DNA from: JAYFQF01 sp034927285
GTDB taxonomy: Bacteria > Bacillota > Peptococcia > DRI-13 > UBA5745
Direction of reading: 5' to 3'
DNA length: 64,000 nt
NCBI GenBank assembly: GCA_034927285.1
Contig: JAYFQF010000001.1
Location: 1 to 64,000, forward strand
Shown here: piece by piece, positions 15,937 through 24,064 of the stretch
How the letters are laid out: every line of letters starts with the position of its first letter
Position numbering within the stretch: the stretch's first letter is position 1
Translations under genes and position numbers: made by a program
The notes under the pieces: generated by a model
Told to the model about the DNA's origin: nothing
What the model saw: only the letters and a program-made list of their open reading frames with translations
Database searches by the model: none

Positions 15937-15947
15937 GGAGGTGTACA

Positions 15948-16316
15948 ATGGCAAGAATTGCAGGAGTTGACCTGCCCCGGGACAAACGGGTTGAAATCGG
16001 GTTGACTTACATTTTCGGTATCGGCAAAAGCACAGCGAAAAATATTTTGACTACCGCCGGTGTTAACCCCGATACCCGCGTCAGAGACCTGACGGAAGAT
16101 GAAGTCGGCCGTATCCGTGAAGCTGTCGGCGACGGCATCAAAGTGGAAGGCGATCTGAGAAGAGAGATCTCCCTGAACATCAAGCGTCTGATGGAAATCG
16201 GCTGCTACAGAGGACTGCGCCACAGAAAAGGTCTGCCTGTCCGCGGACAGAGAACCAAGACCAATGCCAGGACCCGCAAAGGCCCTCGCCGTACCATCGC
16301 CGGTAAGAAGAAGTAA
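15948..16316 (+). CDS. rpsM: 30S ribosomal protein S13
   Basis: A 122-residue S13 of the small-subunit head that contacts P-site tRNA and forms bridge B1. ATG 15948 follows AGGAGGTG by 4 bases and gives the family N-terminus ARIAGVDLPRDKRVEI. The upstream ATG 15924 falls inside the third hairpin repeat and is rejected. It ends in the basic RTKTNARTRKGPRRTIAGKK tail. Confidence 0.97.
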   Translation: MARIAGVDLPRDKRVEIGLTYIFGIGKSTAKNILTTAGVNPDTRVRDLTEDEVGRIREAVGDGIKVEGDLRREISLNIKRLMEIGCYRGLRHRKGLPVRGQRTKTNARTRKGPRRTIAGKKK

Positions 16317-16333
16317 AGGGGGATTATAGACTA

Positions 16334-16729
16334 ATGGCCAAAAGAAACGCCGTTGCGCGGGTAAAGCGCAGAGAACGTAAAAACGTAGACCGGGGCGTAG
16401 CCCATATCCAGTCTACCTTTAATAATACCATCGTCACCATTACCGATACGGTCGGAAACGCAATTTCCTGGGCCAGCGCCGGCGGCATGGGCTTCAAGGG
16501 CTCCAGAAAGAGCACTCCCTTTGCCGCTCAGATGGCTGCCGAAAAGGCCGCCAAGGCCGCTATGGAGCACGGTATGCGTGAAGTAGAATGCTTTGTGAAA
16601 GGCCCCGGTTCCGGCCGTGAGGCCGCGATCCGCTCTCTGCAGGCTACCGGCCTGGAGGTCAGCGCCATCAAGGACGTTACCCCCATTCCCCATAACGGCT
16701 GCAGACCGCCTAAGCGCAGAAGAGTCTAA
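16334..16729 (+). CDS. rpsK: 30S ribosomal protein S11
   Basis: A 131-residue S11 at the mRNA exit platform. Hallmarks: GVAHIQSTFNNTIVTITD, GFKGSRKSTPFAAQMAAEKA and TPIPHNGCRPPKRRRV at the C-terminus. The start ATG 16334 follows AAAGGGGGAT. Confidence 0.98.
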   Translation: MAKRNAVARVKRRERKNVDRGVAHIQSTFNNTIVTITDTVGNAISWASAGGMGFKGSRKSTPFAAQMAAEKAAKAAMEHGMREVECFVKGPGSGREAAIRSLQATGLEVSAIKDVTPIPHNGCRPPKRRRV

Positions 16730-16744
16730 GGAGGAGAAGAACAT

Positions 16745-17371
16745 ATGGCAAGATATACAGGACCCGTCTGCCGGCTGTGCCGCCGCGAGGGAATGAAGCT
16801 GTTCTTGAAGGGCGACCGTTGCTATACGAAAAAATGCGCCATTGAAAAAGGCAGAGTGACTCCCGGCCAGCACGGACAGAGCCGGAAGAAAGCTACCGAG
16901 TATGGCATACAGCTGCGGGAAAAACAGAAAACCAAACGGATCTACGGCATGATGGAAAGCCAGTTCAAGCTGACCTTCAACAGAGCCGAACGTCAAAAAG
17001 GCGTCGTAGGCGAGAACTTCCTGGTCCTCCTGGAGCGTCGCCTGGATAACGTGATCTACCGGCTGGGGCTGGCCAGTTCCCGTTCCGAAGCCCGGCAGCT
17101 GGTAAGACACAATCACTATACCTTAAACGGTCACAAGGCCAACATCCCCTCTGAGATGGTAAAGGCGGGCGATATTATCGCCGTCAAAGCCAAGAGTAAG
17201 GATTCCGCCAAATTCAAAGAAATCAAGGAGTTGGCTGCAGCCAAGACCATTCCCTCCTGGCTGGAGCTGGATGCTGAAAATCTGACGGGCAAGGTAGTGG
17301 CCCTGCCTGATCGCCAAAGCATCGATATTCCTGTGGAGGAGCATTTGATCGTTGAGTTGTATTCCAGATAA
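16745..17371 (+). CDS. rpsD: 30S ribosomal protein S4, zinc-type
   Basis: A 208-residue S4, a primary 16S rRNA binder. Its N-terminus has four cysteines (VCRLCRREG then DRCYTKKC), the zinc-binding form found in many Firmicutes. The S4 RNA-binding domain lies at about residues 95-160 (RRLDNVIYRLGLASSRSEAR). The start ATG 16745 follows AAGGAGGAG. Confidence 0.97.
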   Translation: MARYTGPVCRLCRREGMKLFLKGDRCYTKKCAIEKGRVTPGQHGQSRKKATEYGIQLREKQKTKRIYGMMESQFKLTFNRAERQKGVVGENFLVLLERRLDNVIYRLGLASSRSEARQLVRHNHYTLNGHKANIPSEMVKAGDIIAVKAKSKDSAKFKEIKELAAAKTIPSWLELDAENLTGKVVALPDRQSIDIPVEEHLIVELYSR

Positions 17372-17391
17372 GTGCTAAAGGGAGGTAACCG

Positions 17392-18339
17392 ATGATAGAA
17401 ATCGAAAAGCCCAGGATCGAGTGCGTTGAGATCAGCGACGATAAGAAATACGCCCGTTTCATGGTGGAGCCTTTGGAAAAAGGCTATGGCATTACCCTGG
17501 GGAATTCCCTGCGGCGGATTCTATTGTCTTCCCTGCCGGGAGCAGCGGTTACATCTGTAAAGGTTGATGGAGTTCTCCATGAGTTCTCCACCATTCCTGG
17601 TGTAGTTGAAGATGTTACGGACATCATTTTGAATCTGAAGGCCCTGTCCTTGAAGGTCCATGATGACGAATCCCACACTTTGCGCCTGGAGGCCCACAGC
17701 CCCGGCCAGGTAACGGCCGGTGATATCGAGCCCAACAGCCAGGTTGAGATCCTGAATAAAGACCTGGTGATCGCCACATTGGACGAAGGCGCCGATTTGG
17801 TCATGGAAATTGCCGTAGAGAGAGGCCGGGGCTATCGTTCCGGCGACAAGAACAAAAAGGACGATCACGTTATCGGCGTGATCCCCGTGGATTCCATCTT
17901 CTCTCCGGTGACCAAGGTCAACTATACTGTTACGGCAGCTTGGGATGCGACCGGCACCAATTATGACCGGCTGGCGCTGGAGGTCTGGACCGACGGCTCC
18001 ATTTCCCCCGAGGAAGCGGTCAGCCTTTCCGCCAAAATTATGCACGATTACCTGAAAATTTTCATGAGCCTGACCGAAAAAGTCAGCGACGTGGAAATCA
18101 TGGTAAACAAGGTGGAGGAGGAAAAGGATAAGCTTCTGGATATGAGTATTGAAGAGCTTGATCTTTCCGTCAGGTCCTATAATTGCCTGAAGCGGGCCGG
18201 CATCAATACCGTCGGGGAACTGATCATGAAAACCGAGGACGACATGATGAAGGTCCGTAACCTGGGGAAAAAGTCCCTGGAAGAAGTAGATGAGAAGCTG
18301 AATTCCCTGGGCCTCAGCCTCAGGAAATTCGACGAATAG
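17392..18339 (+). CDS. rpoA: RNA polymerase alpha subunit
   Basis: A 315-residue subunit that starts polymerase assembly and contacts UP elements and activators. The N-terminal domain has YGITLGNSLRRILLSSLPGA; the C-terminal domain (about 245-310) has LDLSVRSYNCLKRAGINTVG and NLGKKSLEEVDEKL. It starts at ATG 17392 after GGGAGGTAACC. Confidence 0.98.
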   Translation: MIEIEKPRIECVEISDDKKYARFMVEPLEKGYGITLGNSLRRILLSSLPGAAVTSVKVDGVLHEFSTIPGVVEDVTDIILNLKALSLKVHDDESHTLRLEAHSPGQVTAGDIEPNSQVEILNKDLVIATLDEGADLVMEIAVERGRGYRSGDKNKKDDHVIGVIPVDSIFSPVTKVNYTVTAAWDATGTNYDRLALEVWTDGSISPEEAVSLSAKIMHDYLKIFMSLTEKVSDVEIMVNKVEEEKDKLLDMSIEELDLSVRSYNCLKRAGINTVGELIMKTEDDMMKVRNLGKKSLEEVDEKLNSLGLSLRKFDE

Positions 18340-18352
18340 GGGGTAGTGTACT

Positions 18353-18691
18353 GTGGTACAAAGGAAATTAGGCAGAAGCACCAGCCAGCGCCGGGCCTTG
18401 ATGCGGCATCTGACCACGGCTCTGATCCGCTGCGGCAGGATTGAGACCACGGAGCAGAAAGCCAAGGAATTGCGCTGCACCGCGGAAAAGATGATCACCC
18501 TGGGCAAACAGGGGGACCTGGCGTCCCGCCGGCTGGCCATGGCGTATATGATGGATGAATCCGTAGTAAAAGACCTTTTCGATAACATCGCGCCCAAGTA
18601 TACCGAAAGAAACGGCGGCTATACCCGGATCATCAAGATCGGACCCCGTAAAGGTGACGCGGCGATGATGTGCTATATCGAGCTGGTTTAA
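18353..18691 (+). CDS. rplQ: 50S ribosomal protein L17
   Basis: A 112-residue L17 and the last gene of the ribosomal operon. It starts at GTG 18353 after AGGGGGTAG. Features are KLGRSTSQRRALMRHLTTAL and YTRIIKIGPRKGDAAMMCYI. In many Firmicutes ecfA1 follows; here the operon ends in a strong terminator and the ecf genes lie 14.6 kb away. Confidence 0.97.
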   Translation: MVQRKLGRSTSQRRALMRHLTTALIRCGRIETTEQKAKELRCTAEKMITLGKQGDLASRRLAMAYMMDESVVKDLFDNIAPKYTERNGGYTRIIKIGPRKGDAAMMCYIELV

Positions 18692-18715
18692 TCCCGGCAG
18701 ATCCGTACCGTAAAT

Positions 18716-18780
18716 AAAAAAACAGGGGGATGTTCGGCCAGTCGCTTCGGGCGCTGCCTGAACATTTCCCTGTTTTTCTT
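18716..18780. terminator. Strong bidirectional terminator after rplQ
   Basis: AAAAAACAGGG at the left pairs with CCCTGTTTTT at the right, and GGATGTTC with GAACATTTCC inside, around a GC-rich loop. A- and T-tracts on both flanks let it also serve the convergent minus-strand gene that ends at 18812. Confidence 0.85.
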
Positions 18781-18811
18781 TGGCGGTTGGATAAATGAAA
18801 ATGCACCGGCC

Positions 18812-19204
18812 TCAGAACGTGATTACCCTGGGTTTTTCGGTAAAGGAGGAAAAGGTGGCCGTGGCATCCTTCAGGTAAAAGACCTGGGTATTTCCGTCGT
18901 CGGGCTTATACATGTTCTGCAGGGCAGGGTAGGCGTCCAGCAGATGACGCTTGGCTTCCAGCCGGTCGTCCTCCACGGCGGTGGCGGCCAGACGGAGCCA
19001 GCGCTGGCCGTCGAAGGCACAGATCTCCAGCCTGGGATTGGCCAGAAGCTGCTTGGATACTTCTTTTACTTTGCCGGTCTGGATATAAAGCCGGCCTTCA
19101 AAGAGGTCCACCGTGCCGAAGGGACGTACCCTGGGCTGGCTGCCCTCCAAAGTTGCCAGGTAATAAGTGTCGCATTTTTTGAGAAATTCATAGACTTCCC
19201 GCAT
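18812..19204 (-). CDS. Pyridoxamine 5'-phosphate oxidase-like FMN-binding protein
   Basis: A 130-residue split-barrel protein. MREVYEFLKKCDTYYLATLEG followed by QPRVRPFGTVDLFEGRLYI is typical of the general pyridoxamine-phosphate-oxidase-like family, which binds FMN or related cofactors. Substrate unknown. It is shorter than true PdxH and lacks its C-terminal substrate-binding region, so vitamin B6 oxidation is unlikely. It is monocistronic, with AAGGATGG before ATG 19204. Confidence 0.75.
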   Translation of the reverse strand: MREVYEFLKKCDTYYLATLEGSQPRVRPFGTVDLFEGRLYIQTGKVKEVSKQLLANPRLEICAFDGQRWLRLAATAVEDDRLEAKRHLLDAYPALQNMYKPDDGNTQVFYLKDATATFSSFTEKPRVITF

Positions 19205-19370
19205 TGATCAGCCATCCTTTCTTTTTTTGTATCCCCTGGCCCGGTCCCAGGGCTGTTCGTAAACTAATAATACTTCCACATCAGGGGATAAAACTCCTGC
19301 AAATCCAGGTAAGGGCCGGACCTGAGCAGCGGGTAAAACAGATTTATACAAAAAAATAAGCGGCTGCCTC

Positions 19371-19400
19371 TTGGCAAGGAACAGGCTGAATTGATATAAT
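19371..19400 (+). promoter_or_regulatory. Promoter of the uracil permease gene
   Basis: TTGGCA, an 18-base spacer and a perfect TATAAT. Transcription should begin near 19406, giving a leader of about 130 bases. Confidence 0.7.
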
Positions 19401-19439
19401 ATTTAAAATGCCTGTATCGATGCGGACTGCGGAAAAAAC

Positions 19440-19480
19440 AAAGAGGGGAAGTTCGGGAAATCTGTCCCCTCTTTTGCTTT
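19440..19480 (+). terminator. uraA: Leader terminator (attenuator) before uraA
   Basis: AAAGAGGGGA and TCCCCTCTTT pair around a 15-base loop, followed by TTGCTTT. It lies between the promoter and the start codon, so it should terminate part of the transcripts and regulate uraA. Only about 33 bases precede it. No PyrR site or purine riboswitch core was recognised. Confidence 0.65.
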
Positions 19481-19535
19481 GCCCCGGCGCCGATATGGAC
19501 AGAATACAGAAATTTATGATTTGGAGGGGATAGTT

Positions 19536-20801
19536 TTGAATACCAGGAAAGTAATCCAGGTAGAGGAGAAGGTACCGCTGCTGCAGTTGTTGCCGCTCAG
19601 TATCCAGCACGTATTCGCTATGTTTGGGGCGTCGGTGCTGGTCCCGATCGTATTTGGTCTTGACGCCGGCATCGTTTTATTTATGAATGGCGTCGGAACC
19701 TTGATTTTCATCTTTTGCACAAAAGGCAAAGCTCCCGCCTATTTAGGTTCCAGCTTTGCTTTTTTAGCGCCTGTCAGCGCGGTTATCGCCACCCATGGCT
19801 TCAGCTATGCCCAGGGCGGCATCGTGGTCGTCGGTATCGTCGGGATGATCCTGGCCTTTATTATCTATAAATTCGGTACCGAATGGATCGACGTGGTGCT
19901 GCCGCCGGCGGCCATGGGGCCCATCGTGGCGCTGATCGGCCTGGAGCTGGCCAGCTTTACGGTGTCCGGCGGCTCCATTGGAGCAAATATTATGGTGGAG
20001 GGAGGCCCCGGGGTAGGGGACTTGGTGGTCTTTGGCGTGACCTTAGGCGTGGCTGTTTTCGGCTCTGTGCTTTTCAAAGGCTTCCTGGGGGTAATCCCTC
20101 TTCTGGTGGCTATGATCTGCGGCTATGCCACCGCTGTGTTCTTTCACATGGTGGATTTTACTCCCATCAAGGAGGCGGCCTTATTTACGATTCCCGCTTT
20201 TCAGGTGGCGAAGTTCGACACAGGAGCGATTGTCACCATTTTGCCGGTAGCCCTGGTTTTGGCTACGGAACATATCGGTCATCAGATCATTACCGGAGAA
20301 ATCGTGGGCCGGGACCTGATCAAGGACCCGGGCTTGCACCGCTCTATTTTTGCCGATAACTTTTCCACCGCCCTTTCCGGCTTACTGGGTGCGGTAGGCA
20401 CCACCACCTACGGAGAAAATATCGGCGTTATGGCCGTTACCGGCGTCTATAGCGTACAGGTCATCACCGGCGCCGCAATTATCTCTATCCTGATCGCCTT
20501 CTTTGGGCCTTTGTCGGCGTTGATCTCCACGATTCCCGGCGATGTCATCGGCGGCATCACCTTCCTGCTGTACGGCATGATCGGCACCGGCGGCTTGCGG
20601 ATCCTGGTTGACCGCAAAGTGGATTATTCCAAATCCCGAAATCTGGTGATGACCTCCGTGGTTTTTGTGGCCGGCTTATCCGGGCTGACTCTCCACATCG
20701 GTTCCGTGGCCATCTCCGGCATGACTTTAGGAGCCCTTACCGGGTTATTCTTCGGCATAGTCTTCTTCATTTTCGATAAGCTGGGGGTAAAATCCAATTA
20801 A
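19536..20801 (+). CDS. uraA: Uracil permease, NCS2 family
   Basis: A 421-residue membrane protein of the nucleobase:cation symporter 2 family. It brings uracil (or possibly xanthine) into the cell. TTG 19536 is 4-5 bases after GGAGGGGAT; the open frame extends upstream across the attenuator and is rejected. It has about 12-14 hydrophobic segments, the QHVFAMFGASVLVP opening, and LVLATEHIGHQIITGE with the conserved Glu in TM8. The TTTYGENIGVMAVT stretch (TM10) has the second conserved Glu. The attenuator upstream suggests control by nucleotide supply. Confidence 0.9.
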   Translation: MNTRKVIQVEEKVPLLQLLPLSIQHVFAMFGASVLVPIVFGLDAGIVLFMNGVGTLIFIFCTKGKAPAYLGSSFAFLAPVSAVIATHGFSYAQGGIVVVGIVGMILAFIIYKFGTEWIDVVLPPAAMGPIVALIGLELASFTVSGGSIGANIMVEGGPGVGDLVVFGVTLGVAVFGSVLFKGFLGVIPLLVAMICGYATAVFFHMVDFTPIKEAALFTIPAFQVAKFDTGAIVTILPVALVLATEHIGHQIITGEIVGRDLIKDPGLHRSIFADNFSTALSGLLGAVGTTTYGENIGVMAVTGVYSVQVITGAAIISILIAFFGPLSALISTIPGDVIGGITFLLYGMIGTGGLRILVDRKVDYSKSRNLVMTSVVFVAGLSGLTLHIGSVAISGMTLGALTGLFFGIVFFIFDKLGVKSN

Positions 20802-20825
20802 GTCTATAAAAATACAAGGTTTTTT

Positions 20826-20853
20826 AGCGGAACGATAAGTTCCGCTTTTTTTT
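20826..20853 (+). terminator. Rho-independent terminator after uraA
   Basis: AGCGGAAC-GATAA-GTTCCGCT followed by eight T residues. Confidence 0.95.
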
Positions 20854-20959
20854 ATGCCAGGAATAAGGTAAAATAGACGGAAACAGGCTCATGAGCCCAA
20901 TGTGCCGGATTGCGGCCAAAGGCGGCAGCTCCGGCGGCAAATGAAAGGAGGCCACGCTC
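20854..20959 (+). promoter_or_regulatory. Leader region of metA with palindromes
   Basis: It contains the perfect 12-base palindrome GGCTCATGAGCC and a longer TGCCGGA/TCCGGCG stem, ending at AAAGGAGG before the TTG start. It could be a regulatory RNA fold, but it does not match the core of SAM-I, SAM-II or SAM-III riboswitches. Confidence 0.35.
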
Positions 20960-21874
20960 TTGCCTATTCGTATACCTGATGATTTACCGGCTACCGCTAC
21001 ATTATCCAATGAGAATGTTTTCGTCATGTCGGAGCGGCGGGCCTACAGCCAGGATATCCGGCCCCTGCGGGTGGCTATCTTAAACCTTATGCCCACCAAG
21101 ATCGCAACGGAAACCCAACTGCTGCGGCTGTTAGGAAACACGCCTTTGCAGGTGGACATCACCTTGGTGCATTCCATTTCCCATGTCAGCAAAAATACGA
21201 CGGTTCAGCATCTGGAGACCTTTTATAAAACCTGGGAAGAGGTGAAAAAGGAGCGCTTCGACGGCCTGATCATCACCGGAGCGCCTGTGGAGGATCTGGA
21301 TTACGGCGACGTAGACTATTGGGATGAGCTTTGCACTATCATGGATTGGTCTACCCGGCACGTTTATTCCACCATGCATATTTGCTGGGGAGCCCAGGCC
21401 GGGCTGTACTACCATTACGGCGTGCCTAAGCACCACCTGGACCAGAAGTGCTTCGGCGTGTTCCCTCATACCGCCAACCGGCAGTTTGTCCGTCTTCTGC
21501 GGGGCTTTGACGACATCTTTTATTGCCCCCATTCCCGGCATACGGAAGTACGGCGGGAGGATATCCTGGCCAGGCCGGAGCTGGATTTAGTGGCGGAATC
21601 TCCCCAGGCCGGGGTAAATATCGTACGGGCCCAAAATGGCCGCCAGGTCTTTGTCATGGGGCATTTTGAATATGATCCCCTGACCTTGAAAGGGGAGTAT
21701 GACCGGGACGTGGCCCAGGGCCGGCCCATTCATGTTCCCGTGAACTATTATCCGGGAGATGATCCTACCAGGGAGCCCATCGTCCAGTGGCGCAGTACGG
21801 CCAACCTTTTCTTCGCCAATTGGCTGAACTACTACGTCTATCAGGATACTCCCTACGACCTGGATCAGCTGTAA
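20960..21874 (+). CDS. metA: Homoserine O-acyltransferase MetA, predicted acetyltransferase
   Basis: A 304-residue enzyme that acylates homoserine in the first committed step of methionine synthesis. It starts at TTG 20960 after AAAGGAGG. The glutamine amidotransferase-like fold shows the catalytic Cys in HICWGAQAGLYYHYG, a His in PHSRHTE and Glu in GHFEYD. At residue 111 it has Glu (TGAPVED). In characterised enzymes Glu here goes with acetyl-CoA use and Gly with succinyl-CoA, so homoserine O-acetyltransferase activity is predicted despite the MetA sequence family. Monocistronic. Confidence 0.92.
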   Translation: MPIRIPDDLPATATLSNENVFVMSERRAYSQDIRPLRVAILNLMPTKIATETQLLRLLGNTPLQVDITLVHSISHVSKNTTVQHLETFYKTWEEVKKERFDGLIITGAPVEDLDYGDVDYWDELCTIMDWSTRHVYSTMHICWGAQAGLYYHYGVPKHHLDQKCFGVFPHTANRQFVRLLRGFDDIFYCPHSRHTEVRREDILARPELDLVAESPQAGVNIVRAQNGRQVFVMGHFEYDPLTLKGEYDRDVAQGRPIHVPVNYYPGDDPTREPIVQWRSTANLFFANWLNYYVYQDTPYDLDQL

Positions 21875-21929
21875 GCTCCGCCGGAAGCCGGCCCGGCGGC
21901 GGCGGCGGAAAAACATTAACCCGGAAGAA

Positions 21930-21988
21930 AGCAAAGCTGTAGGAACAGGGAAAAGCCTCTGACTTTTCCCTGTTCCTACAGCTTTGCT
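21930..21988. repeat. Perfect 26-bp inverted repeat downstream of metA
   Basis: Arms 21930-21955 and 21963-21988 are exact reverse complements with a 7-base loop (CCTCTGA). The arms include AGCTGTAGGAACAGGG. No T-tract follows, so it is not a classical terminator, although a hairpin this long may still stop transcription or protect the metA 3' end. Confidence 0.9.
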
Positions 21989-22036
21989 GTTCCTGCTTGG
22001 GAGTGGATCTTATCAATTCATGTTCCGAATTTTCAA

Positions 22037-22065
22037 TTGACAGAAGCCTGGGGATGTGCTATATA
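22037..22065 (+). promoter_or_regulatory. Strong promoter of the ABC transporter operon
   Basis: A perfect TTGACA, a 17-base spacer and TATATA. The large palindrome at 22068 begins immediately downstream, covering the start of transcription. Confidence 0.8.
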
Positions 22066-22067
22066 TT

Positions 22068-22101
22068 GTTATATAAGTTAGCTTTAGCTAACTTATATAA
22101 C
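22068..22101. promoter_or_regulatory. Operator-like palindrome, site 1
   Basis: GTTATATAAGTTAGCT and AGCTAACTTATATAAC are perfect 16-base arms around TT. The centre has the form TTAG-N6-CTAA. Overlap with the transcription start predicts repression. Confidence 0.8.
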
Positions 22102-22144
22102 ATGCTGACTTAATGGGAAGGGAGATTATTTTTTTTCACCGGGC

Positions 22145-22160
22145 GTTAGCTATGACTAAC
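22145..22160. promoter_or_regulatory. Operator-like palindrome, site 2
   Basis: GTTAG-CTATGA-CTAAC repeats the TTAG-N6-CTAA form of site 1, 68 bases downstream centre to centre, within the leader of the ABC operon. Confidence 0.5.
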
Positions 22161-22249
22161 TGACTGGCCAGCCAGAGGCGATCCGGCACCTGTGGAGAGA
22201 TCCCGGCAAGGCTTTGGCCATTTTCAATCAGGATAAAGGAGGGAATGTT

Positions 22250-24064
22250 TTGGATAATCATCAAAAACCAAAAACAGGGATGGCCCGGCTGCTGCAGCTG
22301 GCGGCCACCAAAAAACCGCTGATCATCGGGGCGGTTATTTTGTCTTCGCTGGCCTCTGTGGCCAGTTTTATTCCTTATCTGGCGATCTATCTCGTTGTCC
22401 GGCAGATCCTTGGCGTATGGCCGGATTTAAGGATGCTGGATGCCTCTTTGCTCATCCGCTATGGGGGCGTTGCCTTTGGCGGGGTGGTCTTAAATATTCT
22501 GCTTTATTTTGGCGCCCTGGTCTGCTCACACCTGGCGGCTTTCGGGACTTTGTATATCCTGAAGGTGAACTTCGCGTCCCACCTGGCCAAGGTGCCCCTG
22601 GGCTTCCATGTGCTGGTAGGCAGCGGGAAACTGCGCAAGATCATGGACGAAAACATTGAAAAGATCGAAGAATTCATCGCCCATCAGCTGCCGGACATTG
22701 TAGCCGCCTTTGTGGCCCCGGTGGTAATGATCGTGATTTTGCTGGGGGTGGACTGGCGCTTCGGGCTGGCGGCCATGGTTGGCGTGGTGATTGCCTTTAC
22801 TATCCAGATTGTCATGTACGGCAATGAAGGCGCCAAGAAGATGATGGACAAATACCAGTCCTCCATTGAGGAGATGAACAACGCTTCGGTTGAATATATC
22901 CGGGGCATCTCGGTGGTGAAGGCTTTTAAACAGACGGTATATTCCTTCCGCCGCCTGCACGATACCATAAAGGCCTATACCGCCATGGTGATTCCCTATA
23001 CCCTCAGCTGGGAAAATTCTTTTTCCGCCTTTACCACGCTGATCAACAACATTTATCTGTTCATTATTCCGGTAGCTATTCTGGTGGGGATGAATGCCAC
23101 CGATTATACCGAATTTTCCTCCACTTTGATCTTTTATCTGATTTTTGTTCCCTCCATTGCCGGCACCCTGATGAAGGTGATGTATGTAAACTCAAACAGT
23201 ATGCGGATACTTAACGGAGTAGAGGCCATGGATAAGCTTCTGGCCCAGCCGGAACTGCCCCAGCCGCAAAGCCCGAGGATGGTGACCAGCTACGGCCTGG
23301 AGTTTAAGAACGTTTCTTTTACCTACGATCAGGCAAAAGAGAGCGAGGCTCTCAGCAACGTATCCTTCACGGCAAAGCAAGGAGAGGTTACCGCCATTGT
23401 CGGCCCGTCGGGAGGAGGGAAAAGCACCATCGCCCATCTGATCCCCCGTTTTTTTGACGTGACGGAAGGAGCGGTCCTTCTGGGCGGGCTGGATATACGG
23501 CAGATGAAATCCGCTTATCTGATGGATCAGGTAAGCTTTGTGTTCCAGGATGTGTTCCTGTTTAAGCAAAGCGTCAGAGACAATATCCGGATGGGGAATC
23601 AAAAGGCCGACGACGGTCAGATCGTCGAAGCGGCTAAGGCGGCTCAATGCCACGAGTTTATCCTGAAGCTGCCTCAGGGCTACGACACCGTTATCGGCAC
23701 CAAAGGAGTACACTTAAGCGGCGGTGAAAAACAGCGCCTTGCCATCGCCCGGGCTATCGTCAAGGACGCCCCGGTGGTGGTGCTGGATGAGGCTACGGCT
23801 TTTGCCGATCCGGAAAACGAGCACCTGATCCAGAAAGCCTTTGAAAGGCTGATGAAGGGCAAAACCGTGATTATTATCGCCCACAGGCTTTCCACCGTCC
23901 GCAGCGCCAATAAGATCCTTGTCATGGACGCCGGACATGTGGTGGAGGAAGGAACCCATCAGGAGCTCCTTGCCCTGGGCGGCAAATATGCGGCCATGTG
24001 GCGCACTTATAATGAAACCGCCAGTTGGACCATGCAGAAAAAAGGGGTGACGATCAATGCCTGA
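22250..24064 (+). CDS. ABC transporter, fused permease/ATPase, first half of a heterodimer
   Basis: A 604-residue half-transporter. TTG 22250 is 6 bases after AAAGGAGGG. Six membrane spans lie at about residues 15-320. The ATPase domain has Walker A (GPSGGGKST), signature LSGGEKQR, Walker B with catalytic Glu (VVVLDEATAFADPENE) and the H-loop IIAHRLST. It overlaps the next gene by 8 bases, so the two products should pair. The length and pairing recall the YbtP/YbtQ and IrtA/IrtB siderophore transporters as well as drug exporters. Substrate cannot be assigned. The palindromic operators upstream suggest induction or repression by a specific signal. Confidence 0.85.
   Translation: MDNHQKPKTGMARLLQLAATKKPLIIGAVILSSLASVASFIPYLAIYLVVRQILGVWPDLRMLDASLLIRYGGVAFGGVVLNILLYFGALVCSHLAAFGTLYILKVNFASHLAKVPLGFHVLVGSGKLRKIMDENIEKIEEFIAHQLPDIVAAFVAPVVMIVILLGVDWRFGLAAMVGVVIAFTIQIVMYGNEGAKKMMDKYQSSIEEMNNASVEYIRGISVVKAFKQTVYSFRRLHDTIKAYTAMVIPYTLSWENSFSAFTTLINNIYLFIIPVAILVGMNATDYTEFSSTLIFYLIFVPSIAGTLMKVMYVNSNSMRILNGVEAMDKLLAQPELPQPQSPRMVTSYGLEFKNVSFTYDQAKESEALSNVSFTAKQGEVTAIVGPSGGGKSTIAHLIPRFFDVTEGAVLLGGLDIRQMKSAYLMDQVSFVFQDVFLFKQSVRDNIRMGNQKADDGQIVEAAKAAQCHEFILKLPQGYDTVIGTKGVHLSGGEKQRLAIARAIVKDAPVVVLDEATAFADPENEHLIQKAFERLMKGKTVIIIAHRLSTVRSANKILVMDAGHVVEEGTHQELLALGGKYAAMWRTYNETASWTMQKKGVTINA

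Noticed and set aside
15924..15947. Upstream start of rpsM at 15924
   Set aside because: It lies in the third hairpin repeat, has no ribosome site and adds residues not found in S13.
20854..20959. SAM riboswitch before metA
   Set aside because: The stems do not fit the core of SAM-I, SAM-II or SAM-III, and no terminator or sequestered ribosome site is formed. Reported only as a leader with palindromes.
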